Below are positions 43,033-52,950 of a stretch of DNA of 64,000 nt, piece after piece. The stretch is from the NCBI GenBank assembly GCA_025054955.1, contig JANWZE010000152.1, forward strand, positions 1 through 64,000, read 5' to 3'. A program made the position numbers and the translations under genes. The notes under the pieces are model-generated. The model had not been told where the DNA came from and made no database searches. It was given only the letters and a program-made list of their open reading frames with translations. Position 1 is the stretch's first letter. The number at the start of each line of letters is the position of its first letter. Source of the stretch: Blastocatellia bacterium. GTDB taxonomy: Bacteria > Acidobacteriota > Blastocatellia > HR10 > J050.

Positions 43033-45342
43033 ATGATTGACCTTGGACCTTATCAATTTTCTGAAAGTGGCAAGCGGGTGATGCAACGCGCGATGGAAGA
43101 ATCGCGCCAGCACGACCATAATTTCATCGGGCCTGAACATATTTTTATGGCTCTGATTGAAGTCGAACGGAGCCTGTTCAACGAGGTGATGCAGAGCCTG
43201 AATCTAGACCCCGAAGTGGTCATTCGCGCGCTGCATCAAGCGCTTCAACTACCCAAGCAATATACCGGGCGCGGCATGCGGATGCATCCATCAGGCCAGT
43301 CGGTCTTGCGCATCGCCTACGATCGAGCTCGTCAACGAGGCCGCAAAGAAGTTGACGCGGCTGATTTGTTCGTCGGGTTGTTCCAAAGTCGCCAGGGCGC
43401 GCCGGTAGACCTACTGCGGCAGTTGGGCGCTGATCCAGAACTGGTGCTGAAGAAAATCATGACGCGGGTTAATACCCGTGAAGAAACTGAAGAACGTTAC
43501 AAGCGACGTTATGAGTTGCCGCCATATCTCAAACACTTCGGCATCAGCTTCAATCGGCTGGCGCGACAGGACAAAATCCCGCCGATGATCGGCCGACAAC
43601 GCGAACTGCGACAGATTATCGAGATTCTCTGCCATCGCGAACGGGCGAACTCGCCGATGCTGGTTGGTGAGCCGGGGGTCGGCAAGACAGCCGTTGTGGA
43701 GGGCTTAGCCCGCATGATCGAATTTGAGAGCGACAAACTGCCGCCACGATTGCGTAATATTCACCTGGTCGGGTTGCAGATGTCCGGCGTCGTGGCTGGA
43801 ACCATGTTGCGGGGCATGTTTGAAGAGCGCCTGCACGGCATCATCAACGAAGTCAAAGAACGCGAGAACATTGTCTTGTTCATTGACGAAGCGCATACCA
43901 TCATCGGCGCTGGCGCAGCGCTCGGCGTCTCTAACGACGCAGCCAACATCTTTAAGTCAAGTCTGGCGCGCGGTGAAATTCGCATCATCGGCGCAACGAC
44001 GATGAATGAATACAAAGAATACATTGCCGAAGATGAAGCGTTGGCCCGGCGTTTCCGTCTGGTCAAGATTGAAGAGCCGACGCTGGATGAAACGCGACAG
44101 ATTCTGATGGGCGTCAAGCCACGATTGGAGCGGAATTACTCGGTGACGATTTCCAATGAAGCGATTGACACGGCGCTGGAAATGGCGCCCCGCTACATCC
44201 GCAATCTGCACTTGCCAGACAAAGTGATCGGGTGGCTCGACACGGCGTCGGTCAAGGTGGAGATCAGTCAGGGTGATTTGGCGTTGGTGCGACCGGAACA
44301 CGTCATTGAGGTCATCTCACAAGACGCCCGCATCCCACGCGATATGATCTTCCGCGATGTGACCGAGCGATTCAAAGACATGGAACAGGCGCTGGCCCGG
44401 CGCGTCGTCGGACAAACGGAGGCTATCAACGCGGTGGCCCGACGGCTGCGCCTCAATAAAGGGCCGCTTAAGGAAAATTACTATCGGCCCGATGGCGTGT
44501 TGCTGTTTCTCGGTCCGACCGGTGTGGGCAAAACCGAACTGGCCAAAGCGGTCGCCGAATTTATGTTCGGTGATGAACAGAAGATGATCCGCATTGATTG
44601 TTCGGAATATCAGGACGGCACGATCGGCGTCGAGAAGCTGATCGGCATGCCGCGTGGCATCGTAGGCAGCGAACGTGGCGGGCTGTTGACCGAGAAACTG
44701 CGCGATAATCCGTTCACGGTGCTGCTGCTGGATGAAATTGAAAAAGCCTCCACCTACTTGCTCAACATCTTCCTGCAAGCCTTCGATGAAGGCTGGATCA
44801 CCGACGGTCGCGGGAAGCGCGTTTATCTATCCGATGCGATCGTCATCATGACATCCAATCTGGGCAGCGAGAAATACAAGCGCCATCTGAAACCGCTGGG
44901 ATTTGCTCCTCAGGACCAAGCTGAACAGGCGGCGATCAAACGGGAAATCTTGAAGTCAGCCGAAGAGCGGTTCTCGCCGGAGTTTCGCAACCGGCTTGAC
45001 GAAATCGTTGTCTTCTCACCGCTGACGCGCGATGAGGTTCGGCAGATCGCACAGATGTACCTGGGCAGCATCGAACAAAAAATGCGACGGTTCGACAAAT
45101 CGTTAACGGTGACCGAAGCCGGTCTGGATCAAATCGTCAACCTCGGTTACTCAGAAGCCTTCGGCGCGCGGTATCTGAAGCGCACGATTGATGAGCGAGT
45201 GAAGTTGCCCATCACGCTGATGTGGAAAGAGCACCGAGCATTCACTGTAGACGCTCAAGGGGGTGAGCTGGTCGTTCTGCCTGGCGAACCGGCGTGGGAA
45301 ACGACGCCGGCGCTTGGCTCCGACTTGCTCGGTAACCGGTGA
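43033..45342 (+). CDS. ClpC/ClpA-type AAA+ unfoldase
   Basis: 769-aa Hsp100 unfoldase. The N-terminal Clp repeat domain covers ~1-145 (FSESGKRVMQRAMEESRQHDHNFIGPEHIFMAL). D1 has GEPGVGKTAVVEGLA and VLFIDEAHTIIGAGA. D2 has GPTGVGKTELAKAVAE, VLLLDEIEKAS and the sensor region EAFGARYLKRTI. There is little or no coiled-coil M-domain between them, unlike ClpB. A PLGFAPQD loop in D2 fits the [LIV]-G-[FL] tripeptide that docks ClpP, so I favour a ClpP partner. GGAGG lies eight bases upstream. It follows grpE by 140 bp. Confidence 0.9.
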   Translation: MIDLGPYQFSESGKRVMQRAMEESRQHDHNFIGPEHIFMALIEVERSLFNEVMQSLNLDPEVVIRALHQALQLPKQYTGRGMRMHPSGQSVLRIAYDRARQRGRKEVDAADLFVGLFQSRQGAPVDLLRQLGADPELVLKKIMTRVNTREETEERYKRRYELPPYLKHFGISFNRLARQDKIPPMIGRQRELRQIIEILCHRERANSPMLVGEPGVGKTAVVEGLARMIEFESDKLPPRLRNIHLVGLQMSGVVAGTMLRGMFEERLHGIINEVKERENIVLFIDEAHTIIGAGAALGVSNDAANIFKSSLARGEIRIIGATTMNEYKEYIAEDEALARRFRLVKIEEPTLDETRQILMGVKPRLERNYSVTISNEAIDTALEMAPRYIRNLHLPDKVIGWLDTASVKVEISQGDLALVRPEHVIEVISQDARIPRDMIFRDVTERFKDMEQALARRVVGQTEAINAVARRLRLNKGPLKENYYRPDGVLLFLGPTGVGKTELAKAVAEFMFGDEQKMIRIDCSEYQDGTIGVEKLIGMPRGIVGSERGGLLTEKLRDNPFTVLLLDEIEKASTYLLNIFLQAFDEGWITDGRGKRVYLSDAIVIMTSNLGSEKYKRHLKPLGFAPQDQAEQAAIKREILKSAEERFSPEFRNRLDEIVVFSPLTRDEVRQIAQMYLGSIEQKMRRFDKSLTVTEAGLDQIVNLGYSEAFGARYLKRTIDERVKLPITLMWKEHRAFTVDAQGGELVVLPGEPAWETTPALGSDLLGNR

Positions 45343-45357
45343 AGCCTTCCCAGCATC

Positions 45358-46134
45358 ATGAAACATCTGTTGTCATGGTTCTCGTGTCTATTGCTGCTGG
45401 GACTCCCACTGCCTGATTCAGAACCGCAACCTGTACAGAGCCGCGCCGACGCGCAGGCGCGCGCCGTGCTGGAGATGGCCATTCAGTCAATGGGCGGCCA
45501 AGCGTTGCTCAATGTTCGCACCATGATCGGCAAAGGGAAGTTTTCCCAGTTCAATCCCAAGGGCGATCTGGTCGCCTTCTCCGACTTCGTTGATTACATC
45601 GTCTATCCTGACCGTGAACGCACGGAGTTCGGCAAAGGTAAGAAACGCTATATCCAGACTAATGTGGCCGACACCGGCTGGATATACGATGGCGAACAAA
45701 AAGCGGTGCGCGATCAAAAGCCTGAACAAATTGAGATGATCCAACGGGCCTTGCGCCGCAACCTGGACAATGTGCTGCGCCGAAGCCGCCAACCTGACGT
45801 GACGCTACGCGACCTGGGCGAGAAAGAGCTGTGGCCCCGCCAACGCGGCCGTGGCGTGCAGATCCGTTTCCCATTGGCCGACGGAAGCGAGGAAGTCATC
45901 GAGTTGTATGTTGACCCGCTGACGCACAAGCCGGTCCGCATCGTGTTTCAGGATAAAGAAGAACAGCGGTTCTTCCTCTATCGCGAGTTCGATGGCGTCC
46001 TCTGGCCGGTGCGCATTGACCAGTACAAAGACGGGGTTCAATCGAGCCGTATTGCCTACGATTCGGTCAGCTTCAATCAACAGATTGACCCGCGGCTGTT
46101 CGACAAGCCAGAACATGCCGACAAAATCAAGTAA
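45358..46134 (+). CDS. LolA/RseB-like exported protein
   Basis: 258-aa protein with a signal peptide (LLSWFSCLLLLGLPLP) and the beta-rich pattern of outer-membrane lipoprotein-sorting or RseB-like proteins. Signs are ALLNVRTMIGKGKFSQFNPKG, YPDRERTEFGKGKKRYIQT, DTGWIYDGEQKAVRDQ and ELYVDPLTHKPVRIVFQD. It begins 15 bp after the Clp unfoldase gene and could be cotranscribed. The exact ligand (lipoprotein, lipid or other) is unknown; 'LolA-like fold' is as far as the sequence goes. Confidence 0.75.
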   Translation: MKHLLSWFSCLLLLGLPLPDSEPQPVQSRADAQARAVLEMAIQSMGGQALLNVRTMIGKGKFSQFNPKGDLVAFSDFVDYIVYPDRERTEFGKGKKRYIQTNVADTGWIYDGEQKAVRDQKPEQIEMIQRALRRNLDNVLRRSRQPDVTLRDLGEKELWPRQRGRGVQIRFPLADGSEEVIELYVDPLTHKPVRIVFQDKEEQRFFLYREFDGVLWPVRIDQYKDGVQSSRIAYDSVSFNQQIDPRLFDKPEHADKIK

Positions 46135-46186
46135 GGCCAATAGTCCGAAGAAACGCCATATCGAATGAGCTGGCGAGCAGAGCCAG

Positions 46187-46276
46187 GCGGTCGTCTCTGC
46201 GCGCGTGGCGTCACCGCGAACAATCTATGCAACTAAATTCCCATTCTGCGGGCGTCTCTGCGCGCGCAGCGTCACC
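46187..46276. repeat. Direct-repeat pair, 61-bp period
   Basis: A 29-nt sequence (GCGGTCGTCTCTGCGCGCGT...) at 46187-46215 recurs with three mismatches at 46248-46276, between the convergent LolA-like and lysS genes, just beyond the lysS stop (46297). Confidence 0.7.
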
Positions 46277-46296
46277 TGCTCCAACATACGAGGACG

Positions 46297-47865
46297 TCAA
46301 CCAGCGGCGTCGTCGGCATTACCGGCTCTGGCAGGCGATCCTTCCGGTCGCATGTGGGGAAACAAGATCACATCTCGAATGGATTTTTGATCGGTCAATA
46401 GCATGACCAAACGATCAATCCCAAGCCCTTCGCCGGCTGTCGGCGGCATTCCATAGGCCAGCGCCCGCACGTAATCCTCATCCATGACCATAGCTTCTTC
46501 GTCGCCACGTTGACGTCTCTGCATCTGCTCTTCAAAGCGACGACGTTGCTCTTCATGATCATTCAACTCGCAAAAGGCATTGGCCAGTTCCATGCCGGCG
46601 ATATACAACTCAAATCGGTGGGTGACATCGGGATTAGTTTCGCTCTGTTTGGCCAGCGGACTCATCGCGGTCGGAAATTCGGTGATGAATGTCGGTTGAA
46701 TTAAGTGCGGCTCGGCCACGTGCTCAAACAGCTTCGCAATTTTCTGGCCGACGCTGGCCTGAAAGTCAGCATGGCACGCCGTCGCGCGTAAGAGCGCGTC
46801 GAGCTGAGCCGGGTCCCACAACTGATCCGGCGTCGGACGCGGCATGTCGGCAGGCCAATACTGAACAATCGCTTCGGTCAGCGTCAGTCGTCGCCACGGC
46901 CGCGCCAAACTGATGTGTTGGCCGTCGTATACAAATTCCAATGAGCCGTTGACTGCGTGAGCAACGTGCGTCAGCAACTCTTCCGTGAGTTCGATCAGGT
47001 CTTCGTAACTGCTGTAGGCTTGATACCACTCCAGCATGGTGAATTCCGGATTGTGACGGATGGATAGACCTTCGTTGCGGAAATTCCGATTCAGCTCATA
47101 GACCTTTTCAAATCCGCCCACGACGAGTCGCTTCAGATACAATTCCGGCGCAATCCGCGCGTATAAGTCAATATCCAGCGCGTTATGATGAGTCACAAAG
47201 GGTCGAGCTGCCGCGCCTGTAGCCAGCGGCGAGAGCATCGGCGTTTCAACTTCCACGTACCCGCGTTCGTCAAAGAACGAGCGGATCGCGCGAATGATGT
47301 GCGCGCGTTTGATGAACACTTGGCGCGAGCTGCGATTCACCATCAAGTCCAGATAGCGACGGCGATGGCGCAATTCAACATCTTGCAAGCCGTGCCACTT
47401 CTCCGGCCAAGGCAGGAAAGCCTTGGCAAGAAAATGAAGCTGTTGCACATGAACAGAAAGCTCGCCTGTTTTGGTGACAAACAAATAGCCTTCAGCGCCG
47501 ATAATATCGCCCAGATCGAGCAGGCGCTTGAACAAATCCCACTCACGCTCGGCCACGTCGTCGCGGCGCACGTAGATTTGTAAGCGGTGATCGCCATCAG
47601 AAAGATGCGCAAATCCGGCCTTGCCCATCAATCGTTTGGTCATCATGCGCCCGGCTACGCGCACGCTCACAGCATTGAGCGTTTGGTTGAACTGGGCCAA
47701 TACCTCGGTTGAGTGGGCGCCGGCATATTGACCGTACTGCTGAACAATCTGCGTGATCGTGTGGCTGCGGTCGAATCGGTGAGGGTACGGGTCAAAACCA
47801 AGCTCCACGATGGCTTCAAAATTTTTCCGGCGCTGCATCGTTAATTCATTTTCTTCCTCTGCCAC
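46297..47865 (-). CDS. lysS: Lysine-tRNA ligase (class II) LysS
   Basis: Charges tRNA-Lys. 522 aa from a GTG at 47865 with AGGAGG eight bases upstream. An OB-fold anticodon domain ([24 protein letters not shown]) is followed by the class II core: motif 1 region [19 protein letters not shown], motif 2 [33 protein letters not shown] (split here as a long run of the family) and motif 3 [16 protein letters not shown]. Family length and all motifs are normal. No T-box or other leader signal was seen. Confidence 0.96.
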   Translation of the reverse strand: MAEEENELTMQRRKNFEAIVELGFDPYPHRFDRSHTITQIVQQYGQYAGAHSTEVLAQFNQTLNAVSVRVAGRMMTKRLMGKAGFAHLSDGDHRLQIYVRRDDVAEREWDLFKRLLDLGDIIGAEGYLFVTKTGELSVHVQQLHFLAKAFLPWPEKWHGLQDVELRHRRRYLDLMVNRSSRQVFIKRAHIIRAIRSFFDERGYVEVETPMLSPLATGAAARPFVTHHNALDIDLYARIAPELYLKRLVVGGFEKVYELNRNFRNEGLSIRHNPEFTMLEWYQAYSSYEDLIELTEELLTHVAHAVNGSLEFVYDGQHISLARPWRRLTLTEAIVQYWPADMPRPTPDQLWDPAQLDALLRATACHADFQASVGQKIAKLFEHVAEPHLIQPTFITEFPTAMSPLAKQSETNPDVTHRFELYIAGMELANAFCELNDHEEQRRRFEEQMQRRQRGDEEAMVMDEDYVRALAYGMPPTAGEGLGIDRLVMLLTDQKSIRDVILFPHMRPEGSPARAGNADDAAG

Positions 47866-48079
47866 GATCAGGCCTCCTTGTGGGAAAAGGTCGAACGATG
47901 AGCGGCAATAGTATCAAACGATCCAGGGTTTGTCAGCTTTGAGGTGAAGCCTGCCATGTCCCGGACGCGCGCGTCTGAGAAACTAATTACCGATTGTGCA
48001 GGGAAAGACCACGTTCTTTGTAGGGGCGTCGGCGGTCACACAACGGCTTGCATCAACAGCGGGAACATGGAACGCATCA

Positions 48080-48592
48080 TCAAAACGACTCGATCTGCCG
48101 TAGCGCCTCATACAGCACGATGGCCACTGCGGTGGCCAGGTTGAGGCTTCGCACGTGTGGCGAGCGCATAGGAATTTTCAAAGCACGATCCCAGTTTGCT
48201 TCGAGTAAATGGCGTGGCAGTCCGCTCGTTTCACTACCAAACACCAGGCAATCGTTCGGCTGGTACGTGACCGACGTGTAGGGCTTCGTCGCTTTGGTGG
48301 TGTAGTAGTAAAACCGCGCCTGCGGCAAAGCTGCGTAAAATTCCTCCAGCGAGTGATGCCGACGCAGGTCAACGTAAGGCCAATAATCAAGCCCAGCGCG
48401 CCGCACCGCTTTATCATCAATGCGAAAGCCAAGCCGCCCGACCAAATGCAAGGTGACATCGTTGGCAGCGCACAAGCGGGCAATGTTGCCCGTATTGGGG
48501 TGAATCTCCGGCTCGATAAGCGCCACGTGCAGCCGCGCCGATGATGATGCGATAGCCGTTGCCGATGTGATCTGACTTGGATTGTCTGGCAT
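48080..48592 (-). CDS. trmL: tRNA (cytidine/uridine-34 2'-O)-methyltransferase TrmL
   Basis: SPOUT-family methyltransferase modifying the wobble nucleotide of tRNA-Leu. 170 aa from the ATG at 48592. The frame is open further upstream, but the family start (LHVALIEPEIHPNTGNIARLCAA) follows within about 20 residues. The knot motifs are CLVFGSETSGLPRHLL and RSLNLATAVAIVLYEALRQ. Tyr- and Arg-rich substrate segments (GLDYWPYVDLRRH) are typical. It is divergent from the AAA-like gene whose promoter lies just upstream. Confidence 0.9.
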   Translation of the reverse strand: MPDNPSQITSATAIASSSARLHVALIEPEIHPNTGNIARLCAANDVTLHLVGRLGFRIDDKAVRRAGLDYWPYVDLRRHHSLEEFYAALPQARFYYYTTKATKPYTSVTYQPNDCLVFGSETSGLPRHLLEANWDRALKIPMRSPHVRSLNLATAVAIVLYEALRQIESF

Positions 48593-48607
48593 TTTGGCTC
48601 GTCCACG

Positions 48608-48635
48608 TTGATGCCGTTTAACGGGGTAGTATAAA
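48608..48635 (+). promoter_or_regulatory. Predicted promoter for the AAA-like gene
   Basis: TTGATG (48608-48613) and TATAAA (48630-48635) with a 16-base spacer. The expected start of transcription is within about ten bases of the ATG at 48650, so the leader would be very short. Confidence 0.45.
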
Positions 48636-48649
48636 ATGGTCATCGGTTT

Positions 48650-49447
48650 ATGGGCAATTCGCGGCCATCGGCTTATGACAAAGGAAATGGGTTGAAGCAC
48701 GAAATCGAGCGCCTCCGGCAGATGATTCGGCTGGCGTTGGCGCACGCGCCGATGTTTGAGTCATTGGGCATCGCTCCACCCCGCGTGATTCTGCTCTCAG
48801 GTCCGGCCAACATGAGCTGTTCGCTGATGGAACAACTCTTGACGGAAACGATGCCGATGACGTTTCTCTCGACCAGCGGCCCGGAAATTCTGAGCCGGTA
48901 TTTCCACCACGAAGACCCTTATTTGCCCAAGCTGTTTGAACAAGCATTGCAAAGTCAACCGGCTATCATTTTCATTGACGAGCTGGAGCACATCGCCTCC
49001 AGACATGCGTTTGTAACAACAGAGACGGAGAAACACATTGCAGCGGATTTGCTGACGTTGCTGGATCGCTTGGAGCCGCATGCGCAGGTCGTGGTCATCG
49101 GCGCCAGCGCGCAAATTGAAGCGATTGATCCGATATTCCGTCGTCACGGGCGATTCACGCAGTCGGTGGAATTGCCGCTGCCAGACCATCAGATGCTGAA
49201 AGAAATTTTGCACATCTATCTGCGGGAGCGGCCGCTGGCCGACGATGTTGACCTGGAGCGATTGGCGGAGCTGGCGAATGGATTCAGCGGGATGGATGTG
49301 GAAGCAGCCTGTCAGATGGCGGCCACCTATGCCGTCACCGATTATCTGCTGGCCAACCCGCCGGCGGGCACTCCCGTGCACATCACTTACCAGCATTTGG
49401 CGAGAGCCATCACCGAACTGTGTATGAAAAAGCTGGAAGAAAAATGA
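48650..49447 (+). CDS. AAA-family protein with degenerate Walker A
   Basis: 265-aa single AAA domain similar to Cdc48/FtsH-type modules. The P-loop position reads LLSGPANMSCSLMEQLL in place of GPPGTGKT, so the ATP-binding Lys is lost. Walker B (IIFIDELEHIASRH), a sensor-1-like VVVIGASAQIEAIDPIFRRHGRF with Arg fingers, and the C-terminal lid (GFSGMDVEAACQMAA) are retained. It may be a non-hydrolysing regulatory or scaffold subunit. rsmI follows after nine bases. No partner ATPase is adjacent; the complete AAA genes in this window are candidates only by presence. Confidence 0.8.
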   Translation: MGNSRPSAYDKGNGLKHEIERLRQMIRLALAHAPMFESLGIAPPRVILLSGPANMSCSLMEQLLTETMPMTFLSTSGPEILSRYFHHEDPYLPKLFEQALQSQPAIIFIDELEHIASRHAFVTTETEKHIAADLLTLLDRLEPHAQVVVIGASAQIEAIDPIFRRHGRFTQSVELPLPDHQMLKEILHIYLRERPLADDVDLERLAELANGFSGMDVEAACQMAATYAVTDYLLANPPAGTPVHITYQHLARAITELCMKKLEEK

Positions 49448-49456
49448 CCGGCAATT

Positions 49457-50329
49457 ATGGCGGGAACGCTCTACGTTGTGGCCACGCCGATTGGCCACCT
49501 GGAAGACATCACCTACCGGGCTGTGCGCATCCTGGGAGAGGTTGATCTGATTGCGTGTGAAGATACGCGGCAAACCAGAAAGCTGCTGACGCGATACCAA
49601 ATTGCCACGCCGACGATCAGCTATCACGAACATAATGAGCGGCAGCGCGCTCGCTACCTGATTGAACAACTGGAAGCCGGCAGGAGCGTTGCGCTAGTGA
49701 GCGATGCCGGCACGCCGACGATCGCTGATCCCGGCCTTACGTTGATCCAGCAGGCTATCGCCCACAATATTCGCGTTGTGCCGATTCCCGGCCCTTCGGC
49801 GCTGATCACCGCGTTAATGGCGGCAGGCATCTCAGCCGAACCGTTTCTCTTCATCGGCTTTCTTCCAGCCAGACAGAGCGCGCGGCGCAACCAACTGGAG
49901 GCGCTCCGGTCGTGGCCATACACGCTGATCTGTTATGAAGCGCCGCATCGCATTCGAGCTGCCCTCAAGGACATGCTGCTTGTCTGGGGAGATCGCCAGG
50001 TCGTACTCGCACGCGAACTGACGAAACTTCATGAGGAATTCCACCGCGGGCACTTGAGCGAATTAGCCGAGCAATTCCACCAACGCTCGATCAAAGGGGA
50101 AATCGTCTTGGTCGTTGCCGGCGCGACGACGGCAGAGGCGCCATCCCAGCGGCCAACGACGCATGTTCAATCGAGCATCTATCAGCGCGTCATGGAGCTG
50201 ATGCAAGCCAATGCGCTGTCGCTCAACGCAGCGATCAAACAGGTTTCACAAGAGCGTCGGCTGAGCAAGAAGAGCGTTTACCACGCCTATATCCAACAAC
50301 GGCCTCAAGAGCGCAATGATGGAGGATGA
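49457..50329 (+). CDS. rsmI: 16S rRNA (cytidine-1402 2'-O)-methyltransferase RsmI
   Basis: Methylates C1402 in the ribosomal P-site. 290 aa. Tetrapyrrole-methylase fold with LYVVATPIGHLEDITYRAVRIL at the start, CEDTRQTRKLL, VALVSDAGTPTIADPG, PIPGPSALITALMAAG, YEAPHRI, and LARELTKLHEEFHRG. The C-terminal helical extension (LNAAIKQVSQERRLSKKSVYHAYI) is usual for the family. The stop codon is near-contiguous with the start of the next gene. Confidence 0.95.
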   Translation: MAGTLYVVATPIGHLEDITYRAVRILGEVDLIACEDTRQTRKLLTRYQIATPTISYHEHNERQRARYLIEQLEAGRSVALVSDAGTPTIADPGLTLIQQAIAHNIRVVPIPGPSALITALMAAGISAEPFLFIGFLPARQSARRNQLEALRSWPYTLICYEAPHRIRAALKDMLLVWGDRQVVLARELTKLHEEFHRGHLSELAEQFHQRSIKGEIVLVVAGATTAEAPSQRPTTHVQSSIYQRVMELMQANALSLNAAIKQVSQERRLSKKSVYHAYIQQRPQERNDGG

Positions 50330-50331
50330 GT

Positions 50332-51279
50332 ATGGCACTGATGAAACCATCAACGGCGATTATCGTGGCGTTGGTAATGACAACAACGGTCAGTTCGCAA
50401 TCAGGCATTCGTCAACATAGAAGCGCACGCGCCTATGGTGTCAACTGCACGTTGGCGCTGTATCAATATGATGAAGCTGCCTCGCAGCCGCTGGAATCCG
50501 AATTCCGACTGCCGCACACGTTTGACAGCGCAGAAGGGGAGACGACCTTTTTGAAGCGAAACTACCGACTGGAGGACTTGCTCGTGCGGCACATTCGCTC
50601 GGTTGGGTTGATGCCTGGCGAGCGATTCCGCGACGCTGCCCAACTGGGTGACACTCTGCTGATGATCGCGCTTCAGGCTGTGGCAGTGACGGACTCGTTG
50701 GCTACGCTGAGCATTAAAATTACCGCCGATCAAACCAACTTGCTGGAGAAAGCCGACCTGCGACTGAAAAACTATGAAACCCGCGCTGTCAGAGGCGGTC
50801 GAGCGCGATTCGGCGCGCTCGTTTTTGTAGGACCCCAGGGAAAAGAACAGGCCACCGTGGATCGAACGCTGCTGCTCACTGTGACTGCCGTGATTGTGCC
50901 TGAGCATCAGTTGCAGAACCGCCCCACTGATGTGGCCTTCCCGACGGATGAATACGGCACCAGACTAGAACTGAAAGATGAAGACGAATTCCTGCCACCT
51001 GTCATCATTGAACGGGTTGCTCCACGCGGGCAGATTAAGCGCCAGCGAGCTGCTTCCATCCTGGTGGAAGCCTTGGTAACACCCACCGGCAAATTTACCA
51101 ACATCCGCGTGCTGCGCACTTTTGATTCAGAGTTGAATGAGCGGGCCATCGAGGCAGTCAGCCAATACAAGGCGCTTCCTGCTCGTCTCAATGGCCAACC
51201 TGTCTACGCCGTTTTTCGAGAAGAAGTCAGCTTCCTGCCCGCTCCGCCAACGAGCGTCATGCCGACTCAACGCCCCTGA
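50332..51279 (+). CDS. Exported TonB-C-terminal-domain protein
   Basis: 315-aa protein with a weak signal peptide (STAIIVALVMTTTVSS). The last ~75 residues resemble the TonB C-terminal domain (ASILVEALVTPTGKFTNIRVLRTFDSELNERAIEAVSQYK...VYAVFREEVSF, shown split). The middle is an unassigned beta-rich region. I place the start at 50332, where GGAGG is six bases upstream; the ATG at 50326 overlaps the rsmI stop but abuts that ribosome site. There is no transmembrane helix plus Pro-rich linker, so it is not a classical TonB energiser. Confidence 0.72.
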   Translation: MALMKPSTAIIVALVMTTTVSSQSGIRQHRSARAYGVNCTLALYQYDEAASQPLESEFRLPHTFDSAEGETTFLKRNYRLEDLLVRHIRSVGLMPGERFRDAAQLGDTLLMIALQAVAVTDSLATLSIKITADQTNLLEKADLRLKNYETRAVRGGRARFGALVFVGPQGKEQATVDRTLLLTVTAVIVPEHQLQNRPTDVAFPTDEYGTRLELKDEDEFLPPVIIERVAPRGQIKRQRAASILVEALVTPTGKFTNIRVLRTFDSELNERAIEAVSQYKALPARLNGQPVYAVFREEVSFLPAPPTSVMPTQRP

Positions 51280-51316
51280 TTGACTGTGCTACGCCAACAG
51301 CCTACGATTACAACCT

Positions 51317-51859
51317 ATGAGCAAGCTGACAGCGGCGCCCGGTCAAGCGACTGTTCAAGACGTGGTTCAGGAGATCAAACGAGCGCTGGACCAGCAGTGG
51401 ATTCCGCGGCTTTACAGCGAACAGATTCGCTCTATTCGCACGCGGCGCTATCAACTGAATATGAGTCGTGGGGCCAGCGCGGTGCAGATCAATGAGACGC
51501 TGCTCGGCATTGAGCTGAAAGTCGGACGACGTCGCCTGATGCTGCCTGATCGAGCGACAGGGCGCTACCTCTCGGTCTTTGCGCGCATCGGGTTGCAGGC
51601 CGTCGCCGTGCCGTACGACATCACGCGCGTAGCGCGTCTGGCCGATCAGTTGGAAGCCGCCTGGCAACGCATGATGCAGCTCGTTGAACATTACACGGCG
51701 TCACGCTCGACGCGGTTCGCGTCACTGGTCAAGGCTGCGCTCATCCGGTCTTTGCGTCACGAGCTCAACACGCTCGGCGCGGGTCAACCTTATCCATCAT
51801 TCGCAACCACTACCAGAGTTTACGCCCAGCGCCGAACTCAGGCCGGCGGCCCAGCGTAA
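51317..51859 (+). CDS. Hypothetical protein
   Basis: 180-aa, arginine-rich soluble protein with no signal peptide or domain I recognise. The N-terminal ~25 residues are helical (VQDVVQEIKRALDQQW), the centre beta-rich (VQINETLLGIELKVGRRRLMLPDRATGRYLSVFARIG, split) and the C-terminal half helical and basic. The gene order with a TonB-C gene upstream and a GT9 gene 14 bp downstream suggests cotranscription. Confidence 0.65.
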   Translation: MSKLTAAPGQATVQDVVQEIKRALDQQWIPRLYSEQIRSIRTRRYQLNMSRGASAVQINETLLGIELKVGRRRLMLPDRATGRYLSVFARIGLQAVAVPYDITRVARLADQLEAAWQRMMQLVEHYTASRSTRFASLVKAALIRSLRHELNTLGAGQPYPSFATTTRVYAQRRTQAGGPA

Positions 51860-51873
51860 CAGAGTCGTCATCC

Positions 51874-52890
51874 ATGCCGATACCACCATTGCAGCGCGAG
51901 CCACACCGTATTCTGATCCTTCATCTAGGCTCGTTGGCCGAGGTCATTCTCAGTCTTCCAGCCTTGCACGCCGTGCGTGAACGATTCGCACGAGCGCATC
52001 TGACGTTGTTAGCTACGGAGCCAGCCTGCGAAACGGTTGCTATGACCTCACTCATGGATGAGTATGTGCCCGTTGCGACGCAGCGCCTGCGCCAGTTAGC
52101 CACGCCGTGGGGCGCCTATCGTTGGCTGCGACTACCACGATACCTTCGCCAGCAATCGTACAACTGGGTGCTTGACCTGCCTTCATACAGCTCAACCAGC
52201 CTGTTGACCAAAGTGACACAGGCGCGCGTGCATTGGTCGTTGCACCCGTCAATGCGGATTGCGAATCTGCTTGGCTACGTATGGCCACCAAGAAGCGCTC
52301 CACGGCAGCACGTGCTCGAACGCTACTTGGGCCTGATACGCTCATGGGGCATACAACCTACTCAGCGTCGGCCTGTTCTGCCCTTGTCGTTGGATGTGCG
52401 CGACGCCATTGATAAACAACTGCGGCAAAAAGGCTACCACCGCGACCGGCTTCTGATTGGGCTTTATCCACAAGCGGCTCACGGATTGCGGCAGTGGCCG
52501 CCCGACTGGTTCGTTGCGCTTGGCGAGCGACTGAACCATGATCTAGCAGTTCGACTGCTGCTGGCGAGTCATCTGAAAAAAGATAGAATCATTCGCCAAG
52601 TCGCTAAGCAGGTGGCTGAGGCAATTACCCTACAAGGATTGACGATGCCAGAGCTGGCTGCGGCCATGGCAGCATGCACGCTGCTGGTCACTGATGATCC
52701 AGGCCTCGCTAATCTGGCTGCTGCTGTGCAGACGCCGGTGCTGGGGTTGGGCTTAAACGCCTCGCTGGCTCCCAGAGGCGACGAGCACCGGATGATTCAA
52801 CCGGGAAGATTCGCTTCAACCTTGGAAGAAGCTGTGGCGACCATCACCGAGATGGTCACACGTCAACGCAGTACCACGCTGTTTCAATGA
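51874..52890 (+). CDS. GT9-family (heptosyltransferase-like) glycosyltransferase
   Basis: 338-aa GT-B protein. The N-terminus matches the family (RILILHLGSLAEVILSLPALHAVRERF), where LGSLAEV takes the place of the usual GDxV. The C-terminal donor-site pattern is TMPELAAAMAACTLLVTDDPGLANLAAAVQTPVLGLGL (split), with Asp before the Gly-Leu-Ala segment. LIGLYPQAAHGLRQWPPDWFVALGERL is the typical GxxxxRxWP stretch. It probably adds sugars to the lipopolysaccharide core or another surface glycan. It is the second GT9-like gene of the window. Confidence 0.85.
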   Translation: MPIPPLQREPHRILILHLGSLAEVILSLPALHAVRERFARAHLTLLATEPACETVAMTSLMDEYVPVATQRLRQLATPWGAYRWLRLPRYLRQQSYNWVLDLPSYSSTSLLTKVTQARVHWSLHPSMRIANLLGYVWPPRSAPRQHVLERYLGLIRSWGIQPTQRRPVLPLSLDVRDAIDKQLRQKGYHRDRLLIGLYPQAAHGLRQWPPDWFVALGERLNHDLAVRLLLASHLKKDRIIRQVAKQVAEAITLQGLTMPELAAAMAACTLLVTDDPGLANLAAAVQTPVLGLGLNASLAPRGDEHRMIQPGRFASTLEEAVATITEMVTRQRSTTLFQ

Positions 52891-52950
52891 TGAAAACGGC
52901 TCGGTCTGTGGCGCGTCCGTGATTGAGCCAGGGACGAACGCGAACGAACA

